This document shows, in pieces, positions 1 through 3,857 of a stretch of 6,214 bases of DNA. Positions within the stretch are counted from its first letter, which is position 1. Each line of letters opens with the position of its first letter. The stretch covers positions 1 to 6,214 of the forward strand of contig JAGVEK010000354.1 of the NCBI GenBank assembly GCA_020058315.1, in the 5' to 3' direction. The notes under the pieces were generated by a model. It had not been told where the DNA came from, ran no database searches, and worked only from the letters and a program-made list of their open reading frames with translations. The stretch comes from Candidatus Zixiibacteriota bacterium (GTDB taxonomy: Bacteria; Zixibacteria; MSB-5A5; WJJR01). The translations under genes and the position numbers were made by a program.

Positions 1-597
1 AAACGCCGCGACGACAATGACGGATACGGGCGCGAAGTCGCCGCCCAGACTCAAGAGCGAGAAGTGAATCAAGCCGAACGCCGCGGCGCCAACTATCGCA
101 GCAAGCGAAAGGTCATGACCGAAAAACCGCCAAGACCGGGACAGGAGTGGCGTCAGAAGCCCCTGCAAGAGGCCGCGGAACAGAAGCTCTTCATAGACAC
201 TCCGCCCAATCACGACCAGTGCCGCGATCTGCAAGAAAGAGTACCCGGCAACTGGGTCGGGCATATCACCCGGGACAACCGCGCCGAGGAGAGATGTCAG
301 CATCCCGAGCGCAAGACCCAGACCGGCTGCCCACGCTGCCTGTGATGGCTGACCAATGTCCCAATTGAAGCGACCGATTCCCCGCACTCGGAGCACAGCC
401 ATCACCGCAAGACAAATCACCAATCCAACACTCGTGCCAATGAGTGCAGCGGACCATACAGGTTGCGCATTTTGCATGGCTGTCCGCCCAAGTGCCATCA
501 TCACGGACGATTCGACAGCCACGATCACGAAGATCAGCCCGAACGGGGCAAGGAAGCGCCCCAGGATTCCCAGTCGCGATGTGCCGGCAGGTGTCAT
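1..597 (-). CDS. CPBP-family intramembrane metalloprotease (CAAX protease/Abi type), C-terminus beyond window edge
   Basis: Reading the minus strand from the ATG at 597-595 gives 199 codons with no stop before the window edge, so the gene is cut at its 3' end. The protein is very hydrophobic, with probable membrane helices near residues 12-36, 48-69, 86-108, 119-134, 165-182 and from 190 on. Two hallmark CPBP motifs are visible: EExxxR at E136-E137-R141 (context VYEELLFRGLLQ) and FxxxH at F174-H178 (context FGLIHF). In this family these Glu and His residues form the intramembrane active site. The third conserved motif would lie past the edge. The start is well fixed: an in-frame TGA lies only a few codons upstream, no other start codon intervenes, and AAGGGAG sits 6 nt before the ATG. 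Members include Rce1-like prenyl-protein proteases and bacteriocin maturation or immunity proteins; the substrate here is unknown. It is divergent from the downstream exported-protein gene and may share its regulatory region. Family assignment is confident; a specific role is not. Confidence 0.93.
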   Translation of the reverse strand, partial: MTPAGTSRLGILGRFLAPFGLIFVIVAVESSVMMALGRTAMQNAQPVWSAALIGTSVGLVICLAVMAVLRVRGIGRFNWDIGQPSQAAWAAGLGLALGMLTSLLGAVVPGDMPDPVAGYSFLQIAALVVIGRSVYEELLFRGLLQGLLTPLLSRSWRFFGHDLSLAAIVGAAAFGLIHFSLLSLGGDFAPVSVIVVAAF

Positions 598-603
598 CTG
601 TAT

Positions 604-610
604 CTCCCTT
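604..610 (-). promoter_or_regulatory. Ribosome binding site of the CPBP protease gene
   Basis: The minus strand reads AAGGGAG followed by six bases (ATACAG) and then ATG. This is a good Shine-Dalgarno match at normal spacing. It decides the start codon, since an in-frame stop lies just upstream. Confidence 0.75.
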
Positions 611-642
611 CAAATGAAAGTGGACGGCAGTGTTCCCAACCT

Positions 643-659
643 AAGACACCACATGTCTT
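643..659. repeat. Inverted repeat AAGACA-N5-TGTCTT, candidate operator
   Basis: Perfect 6-bp arms (AAGACA and TGTCTT) flank CCACA. The second copy of the block has AGGACA-N5-TGTCTT at 3496-3512, the same structure with one G-T wobble position. It lies between the divergent protease start (597) and the putative ECF-type promoter (752-778), where a regulator could act on either gene. No binding protein can be named. Confidence 0.4.
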
Positions 660-751
660 CCTCCAAGTCCCGTCTCGCTGGAGGTTACCGATCGCCATCG
701 CCGCCAGTAGCTGAAGGGCTCTCGATCGCTGACTACTTGCCGCGCGTTGTC

Positions 752-778
752 TGTAACCTTTTCCCCGGCTCCCCCGTC
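752..778 (+). promoter_or_regulatory. Putative ECF sigma-type promoter of the first CBM9/DUF5916 gene
   Basis: TGTAAC (752-757) is followed after 17 bases by CGTC (775-778). The AAC-containing -35 element and CGT-containing -10 element at this spacing are characteristic of ECF sigma factors, for example the SigX/SigW type in Bacillus. The same pair with the same spacing recurs upstream of the paralogue at 3607-3633. Transcription would start near 785-788, giving a leader of about 215 nt before the ATG at 1002. The match is by motif only, and the responsible sigma factor is not in the window. Confidence 0.5.
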
Positions 779-800
779 ATACGAATGTGCGGGCGGTGAC

Positions 801-847
801 GGCAACCGGCGTTGCCAGGCACCCCATGAGGCAACCATCGAGTTGCC
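801..847 (+). promoter_or_regulatory. Tandem hairpins with identical GGCAAC/GTTGCC arms in the leader of the first gene
   Basis: GGCAAC-CGGC-GTTGCC (801-816) is followed 13 nt later by GGCAAC-CATCGA-GTTGCC (830-847). Both stems are perfect 6-bp arms with the same sequence, so the four half-sites could also pair across the two hairpins. They lie just downstream of the putative promoter, inside the predicted 5' leader. The corresponding positions upstream of the second gene (from about 3656) do not keep the pairing. This may be a tandem operator or a leader RNA switch; function is inferred from structure only. Confidence 0.45.
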
Positions 848-988
848 CGGTGAGTGATTTCAAGCGGAGAGAATGATCCAGCAGATTGGGTGCAGAAGCG
901 TCGACACGGAGTGTTTCCGCCGCCGACCACGCCCGGACCCATGGTTTCGTCCCTCCCAACAGAATGCGTCAGGCAAGAGATCGCGAGC

Positions 989-994
989 GAGGAG
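989..994 (+). promoter_or_regulatory. Ribosome binding site of the first CBM9/DUF5916 gene
   Basis: GAGGAG lies 7 nt before the ATG at 1002. It supports this start over the in-frame ATG at 873, whose purine run is only a few bases away from the codon. The paralogue has GAGG (3847-3850) at the same 7-nt spacing. Confidence 0.75.
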
Positions 995-1001
995 ACTCAG
1001 A

Positions 1002-3284
1002 ATGTTGCATGTGAGATTGGCCGGTGCAGTCGTCGGATCGCTGCTCGTGATGGCTTCGGCCTTCAAAGCATCAGCCGATACTCCAACAGACTCTTTTGTT
1101 CCCCGGTACCACCCCACTCTCCAGACTCACCGCGCCCCCGGGCAAATCAAGATCGACGGCGATCTGAGCGACGCGGGATGGCAGGGCACCCTGCCGGCCG
1201 CCAACTTCACCGAGCACTCGCCGAGTGAAGACATCAAACCCCCGGTCCGAACGGAGGCCTTCGTCACGTACGATGACGATCACCTTTATCTCTCCGCGGT
1301 CTGTTATGCTGACCCCGCCACCGTCAGGTCTTCAATCTGTGAACGGGAACGAGTCTTCTCGGACGACAACATCGGATTCTTCTTCGACACGTACGGCGAC
1401 GCATCGCGGGCCTACATTATTAACGTCAACCCCGCCGGCATCCCCTACGACGCCCTTTGGACGCGGGAGTGGGGTGAAGACCAGAATTTCGATCTGATGT
1501 TCGAATCGGCCGGGAAGATCACCGATTCAGGGTATCAGGTGGAACTCGCCATCCCGTTCACGAGCCTTCGATTCCCGGACAAGCCGGTACAGGAATGGAA
1601 ATTCGACTTCTACCGTCACCATCAGCGTGAAGTGCATTATGCGATGTCCTGGTCCGCATACGACAAGAAAGAATCCTGCTGGCCCTGCCAGTGGGGAACT
1701 GTCAGCGGCATCGAAAACGTCAAGCCCGGGCGGGGTGTCGAACTCCTCCCCAGCTTCGTCGCGCACCAATCAGGGGCGGTCCAGGACACCGCCAGGCCGA
1801 GGAATTCCTTCAGCAATAGCGACATCTTCGGCGATCTATCGATCGGCGGCAAGTACGCGCTCTCATCGGATGTCGTCCTCGAGGCCACATACAACCCGGA
1901 TTTCAGTCAGATCGAAGCCGACGCCTCACAGGTGGATGTCAACACCACGTTCGCCCTCTCTTACGCGGAGAAACGGCCGTTCTTTCAAGAGGGTTTTGAC
2001 CTATTCCGAACTGAATTCTTCGCTGTCTACTCGCGGTCGATCAACAGCCCGGACTTCGCAGCCAAAACCTCTGCCAGTGTGGGACGAACGAGCATGGCCG
2101 TGCTTTCGGCGCATGACCGGCAGAGTCTCGGGATTATTCCGTTCGAAGAGAAGTCGGAGTACATTCCCCTTGGACCGACGTTCGTCAACATGGTCGCCGT
2201 TCGCCGGGTGTTCGGGCGGGACAATCACATCCGCGCACTTGTCACCGATCAGCGCATCGAAGGCGGCGGCTCGGGAACGATCGCGAGTTTCGACGCATTT
2301 CTGCGTCTGAGCAAGAGCCTCGGTGTCACCGGCCAGTACATCGCGACCCACACGACCGAACCCAACAAGCCGGAGATGACTCCGTGGCTGGAGGGCGAGC
2401 TTTTCGATAATGGCAAGCACACGGCAACGTTCGACGGGGAGTCGTTCTGGGGAACCGGAGTGCTGGGGACGTTGCGGTATGATTCGCGCAGCACGGGCGC
2501 ATACTTGTCGGCCTATCAACGCACACCGACCTACCGGGCCGCGAACGGGTTCCAGCCGCGAAACTCCGATCGCCGCATCTTGGCCGCCTACAATCACGTG
2601 TTCCGTCCCACCGGCAGCATCTTCTACACCCTTCAGCCTGGAATCAAAGCTTGCCGGATTTGGAACTTCGACGGCCTCAACAAGAACGATTGGTGGCAAC
2701 TACAGTGGGGTTCACAGTTTCGATTCGCACAACTCAGCTTCTGGTCAAGTTTCATGCGCAGCCGCGAGCGATTCAACGGCATCGACTTCACAAAGGTCTG
2801 GTCGCTTTACACGGAGGTTGATGCGCGCCCCACCAGCGCGGTGCAAATCGGCGAGAGCATCAGCATTGGTGATCAAGTCGCCTACGATTATGAGGCAATG
2901 GGCAGGCAGATCAGTGTCAGTGGCTGGGCCGAATTCCGTCCCATGAATCGCGTCCTCATCGAACCGAGCATTGAGTACACTCATAGTCGGGATCTCGATA
3001 CTCACAAGGAGTACTTCAAGGGGTACATCGCGAGAACCCGGCTGACCTACCAGTTCAATCGCGAGTTTTCGATGCGACTGGTGGGAGAATACAACAGCTT
3101 CAATAAACGCTGGGGTGTCGACCCGCTGGTCACCTACCGTCTCAACTCGTTCTCGACGTTTTATGCCGGAGCAACGTACGACTATGCCCTCTACCCATTT
3201 TACGAGCCCACGGCAAGGCACGCGACAACCTGCTTGTCGGCGCGGCAGTACTTCCTGAAAATTCAGTACCTCTTCCAGACCTGA
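1002..3284 (+). CDS. Exported CBM9-like/DUF5916 outer-membrane-type protein, paralogue 1 (760 aa)
   Basis: The protein begins with a type I signal peptide: a short basic N-region, a hydrophobic core near residues 7-20 and cleavage predicted at KASA|D (after A25). A CBM9-like domain follows at about 45-235. It shows IKIDGDLSDAGW (49-60), the acidic turn TYDDDHLYL (89-97), FSDDNIGFFFDTYGD (119-133), INVNPAGIPYD (140-150) and IPFTSLRFP (184-192). The rest (about 240-760) matches DUF5916, with the signature NPDFSQIEADASQVDVNTTF (298-317) and EKRPFFQEG (323-331). It is rich in alternating beta-strand patterns ending in KIQYLFQT, consistent with an outer-membrane barrel. C101, C113, C226 and C229 (CWPC) are shared with the paralogue and may form periplasmic disulphides. 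A sugar-binding role is suggested only by the CBM9 fold; no catalytic motif is visible. The start at 1002 is chosen because it has a Shine-Dalgarno, begins the signal peptide directly and matches the paralogue's length exactly. An upstream in-frame start at 873 would add 43 unconserved residues. Biological function is unknown. Confidence 0.93.
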   Translation: MLHVRLAGAVVGSLLVMASAFKASADTPTDSFVPRYHPTLQTHRAPGQIKIDGDLSDAGWQGTLPAANFTEHSPSEDIKPPVRTEAFVTYDDDHLYLSAVCYADPATVRSSICERERVFSDDNIGFFFDTYGDASRAYIINVNPAGIPYDALWTREWGEDQNFDLMFESAGKITDSGYQVELAIPFTSLRFPDKPVQEWKFDFYRHHQREVHYAMSWSAYDKKESCWPCQWGTVSGIENVKPGRGVELLPSFVAHQSGAVQDTARPRNSFSNSDIFGDLSIGGKYALSSDVVLEATYNPDFSQIEADASQVDVNTTFALSYAEKRPFFQEGFDLFRTEFFAVYSRSINSPDFAAKTSASVGRTSMAVLSAHDRQSLGIIPFEEKSEYIPLGPTFVNMVAVRRVFGRDNHIRALVTDQRIEGGGSGTIASFDAFLRLSKSLGVTGQYIATHTTEPNKPEMTPWLEGELFDNGKHTATFDGESFWGTGVLGTLRYDSRSTGAYLSAYQRTPTYRAANGFQPRNSDRRILAAYNHVFRPTGSIFYTLQPGIKACRIWNFDGLNKNDWWQLQWGSQFRFAQLSFWSSFMRSRERFNGIDFTKVWSLYTEVDARPTSAVQIGESISIGDQVAYDYEAMGRQISVSGWAEFRPMNRVLIEPSIEYTHSRDLDTHKEYFKGYIARTRLTYQFNREFSMRLVGEYNSFNKRWGVDPLVTYRLNSFSTFYAGATYDYALYPFYEPTARHATTCLSARQYFLKIQYLFQT

Positions 3285-3296
3285 CAGGCTTGTCAG
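3281..3296 (+). terminator. Small stem-loop overlapping the stop codon of the first gene
   Basis: CTGACA-GGCT-TGTCAG forms a perfect 6-bp stem with a 4-nt loop, and the TGA stop lies inside the left arm. No run of T follows, so it is not a convincing intrinsic terminator. It is one of several palindromes clustered behind this gene, and termination could equally use the stronger hairpins at 3327-3391. Confidence 0.3.
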
Positions 3297-3308
3297 AACT
3301 CATTTCAG

Positions 3309-3320
3309 AACCTGCAGGTT
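3309..3320. repeat. Perfect 12-bp palindrome
   Basis: AACCTGCAGGTT is its own reverse complement. It lies between the gene-end stem-loop and the larger palindrome pair. It may be part of the same composite repeat or a dimeric-protein site; nothing in the sequence decides between these. Confidence 0.4.
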
Positions 3321-3323
3321 GAA

Positions 3324-3395
3324 GTGCCACGGGTCTTCAGACCCGTGGTCTCCCCGGCGCACCCAGCGATGCACGGCTCTGAAGAGCCGTGGCAC
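3324..3395. repeat. REP/BIME-like pair of palindromes in inverted orientation
   Basis: Two strong hairpins face each other. The first (3327-3348) has 10-bp perfect arms, CCACGGGTCT and AGACCCGTGG, around a 2-nt loop. The second (3372-3391) has 9-bp perfect arms, CACGGCTCT and AGAGCCGTG, around a 2-nt loop. The second is an inverted copy of the first: 3324-3341 and the reverse complement of 3378-3395 match at 17 of 18 positions. The differing base is compensated in the other arm of each hairpin (GGGTC with GACCC, GGCTC with GAGCC), so pairing is kept. This is the architecture of intergenic REP/BIME elements and may also terminate or stabilise the upstream transcript. It has no counterpart in the 74 bp after the second gene. 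Confidence 0.7.
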
Positions 3396-3480
3396 CGCCA
3401 TGGGGAAATCGCTGCAAGTGACCATGAAGTGAATTCCAAGAAGCTCTGGTCGCGTCCGATTGCAGGCCAGCCCCGCCCGC
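3396..3480. other. Spacer with no recognisable gene or signal
   Basis: This 85-bp piece lies between the palindrome pair and the second copy of the upstream block. I see no convincing open frame, RNA gene or repeat in it. It has no counterpart before copy 1, so together with the palindromes it is either an insertion between the duplicated units or the remnant of ancestral flanking sequence. Confidence 0.5.
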
Positions 3481-3495
3481 CAGTGTTCCCAAGTT

Positions 3496-3512
3496 AGGAC
3501 ACCACCTGTCTT
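3496..3512. repeat. Inverted repeat AGGACA-N5-TGTCTT, second copy of candidate operator
   Basis: This is the counterpart of the perfect repeat at 643-659, with one A-to-G change that leaves a G-T wobble. Spacing and right arm are identical. Its retention in a partly diverged block hints at function, though the neighbouring bases are also well conserved. Confidence 0.35.
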
Positions 3513-3606
3513 CCTCCAAGCCCCGTCTCGCTGGAAGTCACTGATCGCAATCGCCGCCAATGGCTGAGGGATCCTCGGTTGCTGACTGTTCGTCGTACGC
3601 CTCGCC

Positions 3607-3633
3607 TGTAACCTTTTCTCCGCTCTCCCCGTC
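3607..3633 (+). promoter_or_regulatory. Putative ECF sigma-type promoter of the second CBM9/DUF5916 gene
   Basis: TGTAAC (3607-3612), a 17-base spacer and CGTC (3630-3633) repeat the arrangement at 752-778. The spacer bases differ at several positions while the two hexamer-like elements are identical, the pattern expected if a sigma factor reads them. The distance from CGTC to the ATG is 228 bp here and 227 bp in copy 1. Motif evidence only. Confidence 0.5.
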
Positions 3634-3846
3634 ATAAGAATGTGCGGGCGATGGTGGCAAGCGGCGTCGCTGTGTGCCCCCCGAGGAGTCGACAATCGGA
3701 TACCCCGCGCAGGGAATCAACCGGGGAGCACTTCCCCAGTGAACAGGAAACAAGATCGTCGATGCTGAGAGCGTTCAGCGCCGCACCGAGGGGAATTCGC
3801 GGCTTCGATCAGCTCCAAGCTGCAGCGCCGCAAGCGAACGAAAGAA

Positions 3847-3850
3847 GAGG
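3847..3850 (+). promoter_or_regulatory. Ribosome binding site of the second CBM9/DUF5916 gene
   Basis: GAGG in a purine-rich run (AAAGAAGAGG) lies 7 nt before the ATG at 3858, the same spacing as in the first gene. It supports 3858 over the in-frame ATG at 3642, which falls about 9 bp downstream of the putative -10 element. Confidence 0.7.
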
Positions 3851-3857
3851 ATCTGAA

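Larger units (their letters stand above)
628..812 (+). repeat. Duplicated upstream block, copy 1 (pairs with 3481-3667)
   Basis: This non-coding block matches 3481-3667 at roughly 80% by eye with a single 2-nt indel. Strongly kept pieces are CAGTGTTCCCAA, TGTCTTCCTCCAAG, CCCGTCTCGCTGGA, TCGCCGCCA, CTGTAACCTTTTC and GAATGTGCGGGCG. The left boundary at CAGTGTTCCC is sharp, because the bases before it are unrelated in the two copies. The block begins 31 bp from the divergent protease start and ends 189 bp before the ATG of the first exported-protein gene. It is most simply the promoter region carried along when the gene was duplicated. A dispersed genomic repeat is the alternative. Confidence 0.85.
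3481..3667 (+). repeat. Duplicated upstream block, copy 2 (pairs with 628-812)
   Basis: It aligns with 628-812 from the sharp left boundary CAGTGTTCCC to CGGCGT, about 80% identical by eye with a 2-nt indel. Its start is 377 bp before the ATG at 3858, against 374 bp for copy 1. The almost unchanged distance argues that it was duplicated together with the gene rather than inserted twice independently. Confidence 0.85.

Noticed and set aside
618..700. Sigma-70 promoter for the divergent protease gene (TTGGAG and TAGGTT, 17 apart, on the minus strand)
   Set aside because: Each hexamer matches the consensus at only about three of six positions, which is too weak to annotate.
64..799. Plus-strand open frames opposite the protease gene (64-345, 147-368, 356-799)
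   Set aside because: They are antisense to a frame with clear membrane helices and CPBP motifs, and their products are low-complexity and lack domain features.
873..1001. Longer N-terminus for the first large protein, starting at the ATG at 873
   Set aside because: It adds 43 arginine-rich residues ahead of a normal signal peptide, has poor ribosome-binding-site spacing and has no counterpart in the paralogue. The start at 1002 gives identical 760-residue lengths.
2001..2699. Minus-strand open frame of 232 codons inside the first large gene
   Set aside because: It is a shadow of a GC-rich coding strand. It has no recognisable domain, and the corresponding frame in the paralogue is broken into different pieces.
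3300..3695. Minus-strand open frame of 131 codons in the spacer
   Set aside because: It runs through the palindrome pair and the duplicated upstream block and reads as repeat-derived sequence, with no domain or convincing ribosome binding site. The same block in copy 1 does not hold an equivalent frame.
3642..3857. Longer N-terminus for the second large protein, starting at the ATG at 3642
   Set aside because: The extra 72 residues overlap the duplicated non-coding block, begin about 9 bp after the putative -10 element and would bury the signal peptide.
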